A stretch of 64,000 nt of DNA, from positions 496,001-560,000 of the forward strand of contig NZ_RBXJ01000002.1 of assembly GCF_003635115.1 (NCBI RefSeq), read 5' to 3'. Position numbers and translations under genes: made by a program. A model generated the notes under the pieces. That model searched no databases, was not told where the DNA came from, and worked only from the letters and a program-made list of their open reading frames with translations. Each line of letters starts with the position of its first letter. Within the stretch, counting starts at the first letter, position 1. The stretch comes from Microbacterium sp. AG1240 (GTDB taxonomy: Bacteria > Actinomycetota > Actinomycetes > Actinomycetales > Microbacteriaceae). Below are positions 38,782 through 47,367 of this stretch, one piece after another.

Positions 38782-41484
38782 GTGGCTGAACGCGTTGTGA
38801 AGGTCCGCCTTTCAGCTCAGGTTGCTGAGTATACGAAGGGGATGCAGGAGGCCGCTGAGGCTACCCGCGGTGTTGGTTCGCAGGGCGAGAAGTTGGCGCA
38901 GACGAAGAAGGCCATGGAGACGCTTGGGCGGTCCGGTGTTGTCGCGGGCGGCCTGCTCGCGGCGGGCATCGGTGTCGCGATCAACGCGTACGCACAGTTC
39001 GACCAGGCCATGTCGTATGTCATCGCTACGGGTCAGGATGCTGCGGATAGTCAGGATGCTCTCCGTGAGGCTGCGCTTGAAGCGGGTGCTTCGACGGTGT
39101 TCTCCGCGACTGAGTCGGCGAACGCTATAGAGGAGCTCGCTAAGGCTGGCATCTCGGCGTCGGACATTCTTGGTGGCGGTCTTGCTGGTGCGCTTGACCT
39201 TGCTGCGGCTGGTGGTCTGGGTGTTGCGGAGGCTGCGGGCATCGCGGCTACGACGATGCAGCAGTTCCAGCTCAAGGGCGAGGACGCGTCTCACGTAGCC
39301 GATCTCCTCGCCGCTGGTGCCGGTAAGGCGATGGGTGATGTCACCGATATGGGTGCGGCTTTGAACCAGGCCGGTCTTGTTGCGTCCCAGTTTGGGCTCT
39401 CTGTCGATGAGACGGTCGGCACGCTGTCGGCTTTTGCCTCGGCGGGAATGCTCGGATCTGATGCTGGTACGTCGATGCGGACGATGCTGCTGCGTCTGGC
39501 GAACCCGACGGAGGAAGTCAAGACCCTGATGGCGAGTCTCGGGCTCGAGGCCTATGACGCTTCGGGGCAGTTCATCGGCCTGTCTGGGTTGGCCGGCGAG
39601 CTGTCGTCTTCGCTTGCTGGGATGACGCAGCAGCAGAAGGACACGACCCTGGCAATGATTTTCGGCCAGGACGCTATTCGTGGCGCGAACATCCTGCTGC
39701 GCGAAGGTGAGTCCGGTATCAAGGACTGGACTTCTGCGGTCGATGACCAGGGGTATGCGGCTGAGACTGCGGCGAAACGTCTCGACAACCTGATGGGTGA
39801 TTGGGAAGCGTTCACCGGTGCGCTCGAGACAGCGTTCATTCAGATGGGGGCAGGCGCTGATGGCCCTCTGCGTGCTCTGGTTCAGGGCCTCACTGGTTTG
39901 GTTGAGGGGTTCACTGAGCTCCCCGAATGGGTGCAGCAGGGGACGTTGGTCCTCGGCGGTGTTCTGGCGGCGATCGGTCTCGTAGGTGGCGGCGCTCTCC
40001 TGGCGATCCCGAAGATCGTCGAGTTCCGTATCGCCATGCAGACGCTGGGCCTCACATCCGCGTCGACGAAGGGTGCACTGTCTTCTGCTGCGGCTTTCAT
40101 GGGTGGCCCGTGGGGTATCGCCATCGGCGTCGCGGTTGCCGCTGCCGCCGTGTGGATCTCGACGAACCAGCGGATGGCGTCTGCTGCTGCTGAGTTGCGA
40201 GACACCCTCGATGAGTCGACGGGCGTGCTCACCGACTACTCGCGTGAGTTGATCGCGAAAAAGTTGCAGGAGGGCGGCGCGTACGACGCGGTGAGGGATC
40301 TGGGTATCAGCCAGAAGGAGCTCACGGATGCCGTCTTTGAGGGCGGTAGCGCGTACGAGGATCTGATGGAGCGTATGCGCGGTGCGCATGACGAGTCGTT
40401 GGGCTTCAACTCCACTCTCGGTAACGCGATCAATACGGTGCGCGAGCTCGGCGTCAATATTGAGGACGCGAAGGCTGGTCACGAGAACCTTGCTGCGGCG
40501 ACGGCGGACTCGACTGAGGCTGCTGAGGGTTCGATGGGCGCTGCGGAGGGTCAGCAGGAGGCGTTGGGGTCTCTGGCTCTCGCGGCTGGGGATGCTCAGC
40601 AGCAGGTCAGTGATCTGGCTGATTCGATCCGTAACTTCGGTTCGGCGCAGTTCGATGTGGAACAGGCCACGATCTCTTTCCACGACGCTGTCGCTGGTCT
40701 CGACGAGGCGTTGCAGGGCGGGTCTGCGTCACTGGATGTGACGACTGAGGCGGGGCGCAACACGCTCGGCGCGATGCTCGATGTTGCGAAGTCGACGAAC
40801 GACTATGCGGCTTCGGTTTCGTTCATGGGTGGTTCGACGGAGGCGGTTCAGGGGATCCTTGACGCTGGTCGTCAGAAGATCATCAACACGCGGATTGCGT
40901 TGGGTGATTCTGAGCAGGCGGCGCGTAATTATGCGAACCAGCTTGTTGCTACCCCGGAGGCCATTTCTACGCAGGTCAACCTGAATGGTGCTGATGAAGC
41001 GCAGCGTCGGGTGGAGGCTTTCCAGGCTTCGCTGAATCGGATCGCGCCGCAGAAGACGGTGACGCTGAACATGATCCAGCAGTACGGGCCGCTCAAACCG
41101 AGCGCGTTCCCGGACTCCGCGAACGGCAACCTATTCGACTACCAGCGGGGAATGACCGAGGCCTTCGCTAACGGCGGTTTCGCCACGGGGATCTACGCCG
41201 GTCGCCCTGGTGGGCGGCAGAAGTTTGCTGAGCCGGAGACCATCTGGGAGGCGTACATCTCGGGGAAGCCGGATCAGCGGGACCGGAACATTGGGATCGC
41301 GTACGACGCCCTCAATCGGCTCGGCGCTTCTCCGCAGGGGCAGGTGTCGTTCCCGGATCGCATCACGCTTGTGGATGAGAACGGTTCGATTCTGACGCAG
41401 GCGCGTGTGATTGCGAGTAGTGCGGTCGCTGCGGATACTGCGTCGCGACGTCGCGGGTTTGGTCAGGGGGTTTCGCGTGGCTGA
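38782..41484 (+). CDS. Tape measure protein
   Basis: 900 residues from GTG 38782, the longest gene of the phage. TP901-type pattern: SAQVAEYTKGMQEAAEATRGVG, hydrophobic stretch AGGLLAAGIGVAINAYAQF, GTSMRTMLLRLANP, and two hydrophobic segments near 400-450. It sets tail length; 900 residues predict a tail of about 135 nm at 1.5 Angstrom per residue. Confidence 0.93.
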   Translation: MAERVVKVRLSAQVAEYTKGMQEAAEATRGVGSQGEKLAQTKKAMETLGRSGVVAGGLLAAGIGVAINAYAQFDQAMSYVIATGQDAADSQDALREAALEAGASTVFSATESANAIEELAKAGISASDILGGGLAGALDLAAAGGLGVAEAAGIAATTMQQFQLKGEDASHVADLLAAGAGKAMGDVTDMGAALNQAGLVASQFGLSVDETVGTLSAFASAGMLGSDAGTSMRTMLLRLANPTEEVKTLMASLGLEAYDASGQFIGLSGLAGELSSSLAGMTQQQKDTTLAMIFGQDAIRGANILLREGESGIKDWTSAVDDQGYAAETAAKRLDNLMGDWEAFTGALETAFIQMGAGADGPLRALVQGLTGLVEGFTELPEWVQQGTLVLGGVLAAIGLVGGGALLAIPKIVEFRIAMQTLGLTSASTKGALSSAAAFMGGPWGIAIGVAVAAAAVWISTNQRMASAAAELRDTLDESTGVLTDYSRELIAKKLQEGGAYDAVRDLGISQKELTDAVFEGGSAYEDLMERMRGAHDESLGFNSTLGNAINTVRELGVNIEDAKAGHENLAAATADSTEAAEGSMGAAEGQQEALGSLALAAGDAQQQVSDLADSIRNFGSAQFDVEQATISFHDAVAGLDEALQGGSASLDVTTEAGRNTLGAMLDVAKSTNDYAASVSFMGGSTEAVQGILDAGRQKIINTRIALGDSEQAARNYANQLVATPEAISTQVNLNGADEAQRRVEAFQASLNRIAPQKTVTLNMIQQYGPLKPSAFPDSANGNLFDYQRGMTEAFANGGFATGIYAGRPGGRQKFAEPETIWEAYISGKPDQRDRNIGIAYDALNRLGASPQGQVSFPDRITLVDENGSILTQARVIASSAVAADTASRRRGFGQGVSRG

Positions 41485-42394
41485 AATTGCCTTGGATATC
41501 CGGGCCGCTGAGGCTGGTCGGGGTCCGTCTGTTGAGGTGCTGGTCACTGACCTGTCGGGGGTTTCTTCGATCACGGTGACTCGCACGTCACGGAACCGGT
41601 CTATGCAGGTGCGTGGCATGGTGCGTCTGCCGGTTTCGGGGGCTGTGTCTCGCATCGATTTCGAGGTTCCGTTCAATGCGGTGGTTTCGTACCGTGCGGA
41701 GTTGTTCGATGGGGCTGGGGTGTCGCTCGGTTTCACTGATCCGGCGGTTCTTGGCGAGACGTTCTCGGGGCTAGCGCCGTCTGAGGAGTTGTTGCCGGGT
41801 TCGTTGTACCCGGAGGAGTCGCTGGCGGGCGCGGGCGTGATCTCGCCGTTCACGTGGATGCATAACCCGTTGGCGCCTGAGGGTGCTGTGCGGGTGTCGA
41901 TGTCGGACAGTGCTGCTGCGGAGATCTCGCGGCCGACGCCTGGTGCTGTGGTGTATCCGCGGGGCCGGCGTGTGGGCGTGATGGTCAGCGAGCCCCGCCG
42001 GGGGTTGTCGGGGTTCGTTGCGGACGTGTACTGCGATTCGCTTGAGGACGCTGACCGCGTGCAGGCGATGCTTGGCGACTACAACACGACGACTGTCCCT
42101 GTGCTGTGCATCCGTCCCGGGCTGGACTTCAATGCTCGGATCACGGCTCCTCTGTTCCTCGGTGTCAGCGACATCGTGGAGGAGGGACTGACGGTTCGGT
42201 GGGGTGGATCAGACCTGATTCAGCGGATCAGCGGTGACGAAGTGTCCCCGCCGGTGCCTGGGCTGTTCATCCCGCTGCTGACATACGCAGACCTGAACGC
42301 GTACTACTCCACGTATGCGGCGTTCAACAGTGATAACGCTTCGTATCTTGCGGCGTCGCGTCGTTATGAGTTGGCGGGGTCTGCGGATGCGTGA
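41477..42394 (+). CDS. Minor tail protein (distal tail-like)
   Basis: 305 residues from GTG 41477, overlapping the tape measure by 8 bases. Beta-rich (VEVLVTDLSGVSSITVTRTSRN, GVMVSEPRRGLSGFVADVYCDS). Position right after the tape measure defines the Dit-like baseplate hub. Confidence 0.78.
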   Translation: MAEIALDIRAAEAGRGPSVEVLVTDLSGVSSITVTRTSRNRSMQVRGMVRLPVSGAVSRIDFEVPFNAVVSYRAELFDGAGVSLGFTDPAVLGETFSGLAPSEELLPGSLYPEESLAGAGVISPFTWMHNPLAPEGAVRVSMSDSAAAEISRPTPGAVVYPRGRRVGVMVSEPRRGLSGFVADVYCDSLEDADRVQAMLGDYNTTTVPVLCIRPGLDFNARITAPLFLGVSDIVEEGLTVRWGGSDLIQRISGDEVSPPVPGLFIPLLTYADLNAYYSTYAAFNSDNASYLAASRRYELAGSADA

Positions 42395-43481
42395 GGGTAC
42401 TGCGGCGCTTGTTGATGCGTTGTCTGGGTCGTTCACGGTTGAGACGGTGTGTGACGTGTTTCGTGGCACGGATCGGGTGTTGCAGGATCAGCGGTTCACT
42501 GGTTGGTCGTTGTCGGGTGACATGAATTCGGCGGTGAAGTATTCGGGTTCTGGGACGTTGGTGATTCCGTCTGTGGCGGGGGAGTCGGCGGTTCCGAATG
42601 GGACGTCGGGTACGTTGTCGCCGTTTGGTGCGGTGTTGACGATCAGTGTGGTGGTGTCTGCGGGCCGGTTTTCGGAGCGGGTGCTGTTGGGCTGGTTCAA
42701 GGTGACTGCGGTGACGGATGCTGCCGATTCGGTTGCGGACGTGAACGGGATTTCGACGGTTATTGCTTCGTCTGTGACGGTTGAGTTTCGTTCGCTGGAT
42801 GAGCGGATCAAGCGGGCAGGGTTTCGTTCGCCGGAGCAGCCTTCGTCGGAGACGACGTGTTGGGCGGAGTTGCGGCGTATCGGGATTCTTCCGGTGAAGG
42901 AGTCTCTCCCGGATGTGGTGGTTCCGTCTGGTTTGACGTGGACGGCTGAGAAGGGGAAGCGGCTTGAGGCTGCTGAGACCCTTGCTGCCGCGCTGGGTGG
43001 TGTTCTGATTCCTACGTCTGATGCGCGGATCACGGTCGCCCCGAACGTGGGTGACGTGGTGATGACGCTCGAGCTCGGTGAGTACGGGACCGTGCTGGAT
43101 GTTGGGCACTCGGTGGAGTCCGATGATGTGCCGAACGAGGTCATCGGGGTCTACGAGGCCGCGGATGGCACACCGATCTATGCGCGGGCGGTTGCGACGG
43201 GGGCTCTGGGTGAGGACGACGTGCATACGGCGTATCACTCGTCCCCTGAGGTGACGGATCAGGCGTCGGCGGATCTCGCGGTGGAGCGTGAGCTTGCCCG
43301 TGCGATTCGTGCTCAGTATGTGGATCGCCGCGTGGTGTGTGTGATGAACCCGCTGGTGGAGATCGGTGACTTCGTTGAGGTGGTCGGTTGGGATCGGCCG
43401 TTGTCGGGTCAGGTGCGTCAGACGGATATCTCTGATGAGGCGACGATGACGGTCACGATCCGGGAGGTGCTTTCCCTGTGA
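42387..43481 (+). CDS. Minor tail protein (tail-associated hub)
   Basis: 364 residues: FTVETVCDVFRGTDRVLQDQ, FRSLDERIKRAGFRSP, and a C-terminal part IGDFVEVVGWDRPLSGQVRQTD. Equivalent to the second hub protein in actinophages. Confidence 0.75.
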   Translation: MREGTAALVDALSGSFTVETVCDVFRGTDRVLQDQRFTGWSLSGDMNSAVKYSGSGTLVIPSVAGESAVPNGTSGTLSPFGAVLTISVVVSAGRFSERVLLGWFKVTAVTDAADSVADVNGISTVIASSVTVEFRSLDERIKRAGFRSPEQPSSETTCWAELRRIGILPVKESLPDVVVPSGLTWTAEKGKRLEAAETLAAALGGVLIPTSDARITVAPNVGDVVMTLELGEYGTVLDVGHSVESDDVPNEVIGVYEAADGTPIYARAVATGALGEDDVHTAYHSSPEVTDQASADLAVERELARAIRAQYVDRRVVCVMNPLVEIGDFVEVVGWDRPLSGQVRQTDISDEATMTVTIREVLSL

Positions 43482-44356
43482 CGACGTTTGAGCAGGACAT
43501 TGCCCGGTCGATTCAGTCGATTCCTCGGGTGCAGTCGTTCACGGGCGTGTTCTTCGACATGGATGGTGACCTTGCACTGGTCAACCTGAATGGCACGCAG
43601 ATCGCTGTGAAGTGTGACGGTTGGACGCCGCCGGTGCAGGGCATGAACGTGCGCTTGCAGGTGACGGACGGGGTGCCTCGCGTTGTGGGGCCGGCGCAAC
43701 CGTTGCCGACTGACGGGGTGATCAAGTTTGTTACGGGCGACATTGCCACGGTGACGGTTGCCACGACCGATTACCAGATGCGTTTCCTGGGCACCGCTCC
43801 GACGTCTGGTGACACGGTCGTCATTGACTGGCAGTCGCGGACCGTGTTGGGGAAACCTGGCACGTATGCGCCACCACTGCCGCCTGTTGAGCCGCCGCCG
43901 ATCGTGCCGCAGCCTCAACCTTTCGCGAACCTGCTGGTGCAGGCGAACGGGTCGGGCAGGTATCAGACCTCGTGGTGGGGTGATTCGCCGTGGGCATCGA
44001 ACAACAACGACGGCATCTGGACGTACGGCGAGGCTGTGCGTCAGGCGCTGGCCGGTGCATGGAACATCGGCGCGGAGATCTACCTGCCGCTGATCCAGCA
44101 GGTCGGTAACGCGGCCTACGCGCTGCACCCTCACGGGTCTATCCCCGGTGGTCCACCAACCCTGCTCGAGGTTACGGGTATGCCTGCCCGGTCTGGCTGG
44201 GTGCGGCTTCCTTCCGGTTGGGGGGAGTGGTTGCGGGACAACACGGGCGGTATCGGTGTGACCGCGCCCGGCGGTGGTTTCAACAAATGGCGGGGTCGTT
44301 ATGGCCCCGAACGTGACGACCTTTCTGGCGCACTGCGGTTCTCCGGAACCCGATGA
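43478..44356 (+). CDS. Minor tail protein with Pro-rich linker
   Basis: 292 residues. OB-like first 130 residues (SFTGVFFDMDGDLALVNLNG), a proline hinge (PLPPVEPPPIVPQPQP), then a Trp/Gly-rich C-terminal domain (GSGRYQTSWWGDSPWAS). Confidence 0.72.
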   Translation: MTTFEQDIARSIQSIPRVQSFTGVFFDMDGDLALVNLNGTQIAVKCDGWTPPVQGMNVRLQVTDGVPRVVGPAQPLPTDGVIKFVTGDIATVTVATTDYQMRFLGTAPTSGDTVVIDWQSRTVLGKPGTYAPPLPPVEPPPIVPQPQPFANLLVQANGSGRYQTSWWGDSPWASNNNDGIWTYGEAVRQALAGAWNIGAEIYLPLIQQVGNAAYALHPHGSIPGGPPTLLEVTGMPARSGWVRLPSGWGEWLRDNTGGIGVTAPGGGFNKWRGRYGPERDDLSGALRFSGTR

Positions 44357-44371
44357 CTTTAGGAGATTCGA

Positions 44372-45019
44372 ATGGCTAGCACCGGAACTGACGCCACCTA
44401 TGGGACGCCGACGTGGACGAACGCTCAGGCCCCTGACTTTGGGCCGGACCTTTCGGAGGCTGCTCGCGCGGCGGCGCGTTCGGGGAACCTCCGGGTGGGG
44501 CCAACTTCGGAACGCACCGCAGTGTCGGGTTCTTCGGCACGTGAGGGCATCTACTGGTCTGACACGACGAACGGGGAACTGTACCGCCGTGCTGGCGGAG
44601 CTTGGGGCCTCGTTCCAGGTGCGCGCATCGTCTTCGGGCATGCGGGTAAGACGGCCGGGTTCCAGAACATGTCTGGCGGTCAGGTTGCGACGGTCGCGTT
44701 GCAGGACTCGTCGGGCGGGATGACCCTCACCGACAACGGCCTGATCATGCCGGTAACCGGCCGGTACCAGGTGAACGCACGCTTCTACTACTCCGGTCCG
44801 GGCGGCGGCACGGTGCGCGGCGACCTCTATGTGAATGGGGCATCGCGTGTGCAGGGCCGCACGTATAAGGAAGCGCTCGAGGACGCGACGGTGGCGCTGA
44901 GCCAGATCATGCTCCTCGCTGCTGGCGACAAGTTGCAGTTGTGGTCGAACTACGGGAACTCGACGTGGGGCACGGACGGCTACGACGGCACCTACGTGGA
45001 GGCCCTCCGCATCGCGTAA
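44372..45019 (+). CDS. Minor tail/fibre protein with C1q-like domain
   Basis: 215 residues. The last 120 (IVFGHAGKTAGFQ, YQVNARFYYSG, DKLQLWSNYG) resemble a TNF/C1q jelly roll, a common receptor-contact module in phage tails. Confidence 0.72.
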   Translation: MASTGTDATYGTPTWTNAQAPDFGPDLSEAARAAARSGNLRVGPTSERTAVSGSSAREGIYWSDTTNGELYRRAGGAWGLVPGARIVFGHAGKTAGFQNMSGGQVATVALQDSSGGMTLTDNGLIMPVTGRYQVNARFYYSGPGGGTVRGDLYVNGASRVQGRTYKEALEDATVALSQIMLLAAGDKLQLWSNYGNSTWGTDGYDGTYVEALRIA

Positions 45020-45041
45020 TCACGCACCACCTGTTCTACCG

Positions 45042-45068
45042 CCCTCGGCAATCGCCGGGGGTTTCGTC
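45042..45068 (+). terminator. Hairpin before the lysis genes
   Basis: CCCTCGGC-AATC-GCCGGGGG with TTTCGTC, sharing GCCGGGGGTTTCGTC with the hairpin at 38731. Confidence 0.75.
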
Positions 45069-45085
45069 GTTGAAAGGGCCTCCTC

Positions 45086-45865
45086 ATGGGTGTCGATGGG
45101 ATCGCTGCGGGGCGGACGCTCCTCAGCTACAGGAACATCCAGGCGGGCATGTGCCTGCATTACGTCTGGCAGGCGTACAAGGCCCACGGTGCGAGCGTGA
45201 GCGGGTCGTGGCCGACCGCGTACGCGGCGTGGCTGAGCACCCCCGGCAAGCACCCCGGAGACCGTAACCCGCCCGCGGGCGTGCCGGTCTGGTGGGGGAG
45301 GCGCAACGGGGACGGCGGCACCCCGAACGACCGTGCCGGCGATGTCGTCATCAGCCTCGGCGGAGGACGTGTCGCCTGCACTGACTACCCCGGGTGGAGC
45401 CAGACCGGCTCATGCACCATCGCTGAACGCGAACGTCAGATCGGGCGCCCCTACCTCGGGTGGACCGAGACGATCCTCGGCTACCCCATCGACCAGGCCC
45501 AACCGGCGTCTGGCGGCAACGCGACACCATTCCCTCAGGAGGACAACATGGCATTCGACGCAGAAGAGAAGAAGCACCTCGACATCATCGCGGAGAACAT
45601 CGTGCTGGCTGTCGCCGCTCGCCTCCCCATGCATGTGTGGGGTTACCAGATCGACGCGCAGACGCCTGATGGGCGGAACGCGGGCGTCAAGTACCCTGCT
45701 GCCGGGTTCATCGCCTCGACGTCGGCGACCGCACTTGCCGCGCGCACAGACATCAGCAAGATCTCCGCCGGTGCCGTCGACGTTCCGAGCCTCGCTGCCG
45801 AGCTGCGGGATGCTCTCGCGCCGGACATCGTGAAGGCTCTCGGCACTGCACTTCTGAACGGCTGA
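45086..45865 (+). CDS. Endolysin
   Basis: 259 residues. Catalytic N-terminal 135: YRNIQAGMCLHYVWQAYK (likely nucleophile Cys23), HPGDRNPPAGVPVWWG, DRAGDVVISLGGG and a closing GRPYLGWTETILG, a CHAP/NlpC-like peptidase known from actinophage lysins. The rest is a helical, possibly wall-binding tail. AAAGGGCC precedes ATG 45086. Confidence 0.85.
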   Translation: MGVDGIAAGRTLLSYRNIQAGMCLHYVWQAYKAHGASVSGSWPTAYAAWLSTPGKHPGDRNPPAGVPVWWGRRNGDGGTPNDRAGDVVISLGGGRVACTDYPGWSQTGSCTIAERERQIGRPYLGWTETILGYPIDQAQPASGGNATPFPQEDNMAFDAEEKKHLDIIAENIVLAVAARLPMHVWGYQIDAQTPDGRNAGVKYPAAGFIASTSATALAARTDISKISAGAVDVPSLAAELRDALAPDIVKALGTALLNG

Positions 45866-46320
45866 TGTTCAGCAGGTTGTACCGGGCGAGCATCTGGCAT
45901 CCGGAAGCGCATTCGATGGTGCGGGTGCAGAAACGTTTCCGCCCCGTGTTCCGCATCGGCCTTCCCGTCTTCGACGTGGTGTTGATCGCCTTCAGCGTGT
46001 TCGGTGTGGTGTTCGGTTCGAACGCGGTACGTGAGTTCACTGCCGCATGGTTCAGCCCTCTCCTCGCCGCCGGCATCGGCGTGTCTGCGCTCACCGCGCT
46101 GGCCGGGCTCGTGTTCCAACGGTTCAAACTCGAGCTCACATCCAAGTTCGTCTTGGGTTCGTGTCTCACGTTGTACGTGGTATTCCTCATCGCGTCGGCG
46201 ACAGTGCGTACGAGCTCGGCCGCGTTGTCGGCTGCTCTTGCCGTGACAGCTCTCATCGTCCTCACGTTGAGGGTCTTCGATCTCATTGACGAAGTGGCAC
46301 GGCAGGAGGGTGATGAGTGA
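45865..46320 (+). CDS. Membrane protein in the lysis cassette
   Basis: 151 residues with four spans (about 34-53, 62-80, 93-112, 118-137) and charged termini. Could be a holin or antiholin. Its ATG overlaps the endolysin stop by one base. Confidence 0.65.
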   Translation: MFSRLYRASIWHPEAHSMVRVQKRFRPVFRIGLPVFDVVLIAFSVFGVVFGSNAVREFTAAWFSPLLAAGIGVSALTALAGLVFQRFKLELTSKFVLGSCLTLYVVFLIASATVRTSSAALSAALAVTALIVLTLRVFDLIDEVARQEGDE

Positions 46321-46802
46321 GCGATCAGGTACTTGTAGCGATCATCTCGACCCTCGGGCTTGTGGCTGTTGCGTTGGTGGGGCGGCAGCAGATCACGAAG
46401 GTGGTTCGCCGGCGTCGGGCGCGTCGTGTTGCGTCGGGGGAGTCTCCGAAGGATGCGGCGCGTGCTGAACAGGCGGACGCGGCTCTAGCCGATTACCAGA
46501 ACGACCCGGCGGCGTTCGTTGACCGGGTGTTGACGGATAACGCGCAGAAGCATGAAGAGATACAGGAGTTGCGGGAGCAGCGCAGGGCGGACCGTGAGGA
46601 GATGCTCGCGGCGATCGCTGAGCTTCGTCAGGAAGTGACGGAGTTGAAGAACGCGGATACCCGTTTCCGTGGCGCGTTGTCTCGGTGGTTGCGTGACGTG
46701 TTCACCCAGTGGGGGTCGGCGACTCATATGCCGCGTCCTGGTGAGGAAGACGAACCGATCCTGCGGCCCGTGTTGCCGTGGGGTCTCAGCCCCTTCAACT
46801 AA
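46317..46802 (+). CDS. Membrane-anchored coiled-coil protein
   Basis: 161 residues: one N-terminal span (VLVAIISTLGLVAVALVG), a basic stretch, then a long coiled coil (HEEIQELREQRRADREEMLA). Spanin-like or holin accessory by context. GTG 46317. Confidence 0.6.
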   Translation: MSDQVLVAIISTLGLVAVALVGRQQITKVVRRRRARRVASGESPKDAARAEQADAALADYQNDPAAFVDRVLTDNAQKHEEIQELREQRRADREEMLAAIAELRQEVTELKNADTRFRGALSRWLRDVFTQWGSATHMPRPGEEDEPILRPVLPWGLSPFN

Positions 46803-46821
46803 CCCACCCCCAAACCATCCC

Positions 46822-46848
46822 GCGCCGTCCACATGGGCGGCGCTTTCT
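46822..46848 (+). terminator. Hairpin within the lysis cassette
   Basis: GCGCCGTCC-ACAT-GGGCGGCGC with TTTCT. Confidence 0.7.
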
Positions 46849-46865
46849 AGTTCCCGGAGGAACAC

Positions 46866-47282
46866 ATGAAGCTCTACGCCAAATCCCTGCTCTACGTCCT
46901 CCTAGCCGTCGCCGGCGTTCTCGTCACGGCGATGGCCGACGACATCGTCACCACCGAGGAACTCATCAACCTGGGCGTCATCGGCCTCGGCGCGGTTCTC
47001 GTGTACGCGGTCCCCAACTTCCCCTCGAACGTGGGCGCCTACGCGAAGACGATCATTGCGTTCGCCACGGCTGCTCTTGTGTCACTGCTGTCGTTCCTCA
47101 CGGACGGCGTCACAGGTGCCGAGTGGCTGCAAATCGCCATCGCTGCGTTCGCCGGCATTGGGGTCTTCATCGTGCCCAACGAGGGAGCCACGAACTCGGA
47201 GCGGATCGTGAACGTCAAGCTCAAGGCCGACACCACCGATTTTGTCGCTGGCCTGAAAGCTGCGCGCAAGGCGGCTCAGTAA
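46866..47282 (+). CDS. Probable holin
   Basis: 138 residues, three to four spans (about 7-25, 35-55, 60-80, 85-103) and a charged C-terminus (NVKLKADTTDFVAGLKAARK). GGAGGAACAC precedes ATG. Similar proteins act as holins in actinophages. Confidence 0.72.
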   Translation: MKLYAKSLLYVLLAVAGVLVTAMADDIVTTEELINLGVIGLGAVLVYAVPNFPSNVGAYAKTIIAFATAALVSLLSFLTDGVTGAEWLQIAIAAFAGIGVFIVPNEGATNSERIVNVKLKADTTDFVAGLKAARKAAQ

Positions 47283-47286
47283 CCCG

Positions 47287-47364
47287 ATGGGCCGCGTCTG
47301 CCTCCTCGCCGTGGTAGCCGCGGCCCTCGTTCTTCTTCTCTCACCCTCCGACCCTGTGGAGTAA
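47287..47364 (+). CDS. Possible 25-residue membrane peptide
   Basis: MGRVCLLAVVAAALVLLLS then SDPVE, a single hydrophobic segment right after the holin. No clear ribosome site. Confidence 0.35.
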   Translation: MGRVCLLAVVAAALVLLLSPSDPVE

Positions 47365-47367
47365 CCA

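Noticed and set aside
38812..40683. 623-codon minus-strand frame inside the tape measure gene
   Set aside because: Shadow frame produced by the codon bias of the tape measure gene; no domain or start signal.
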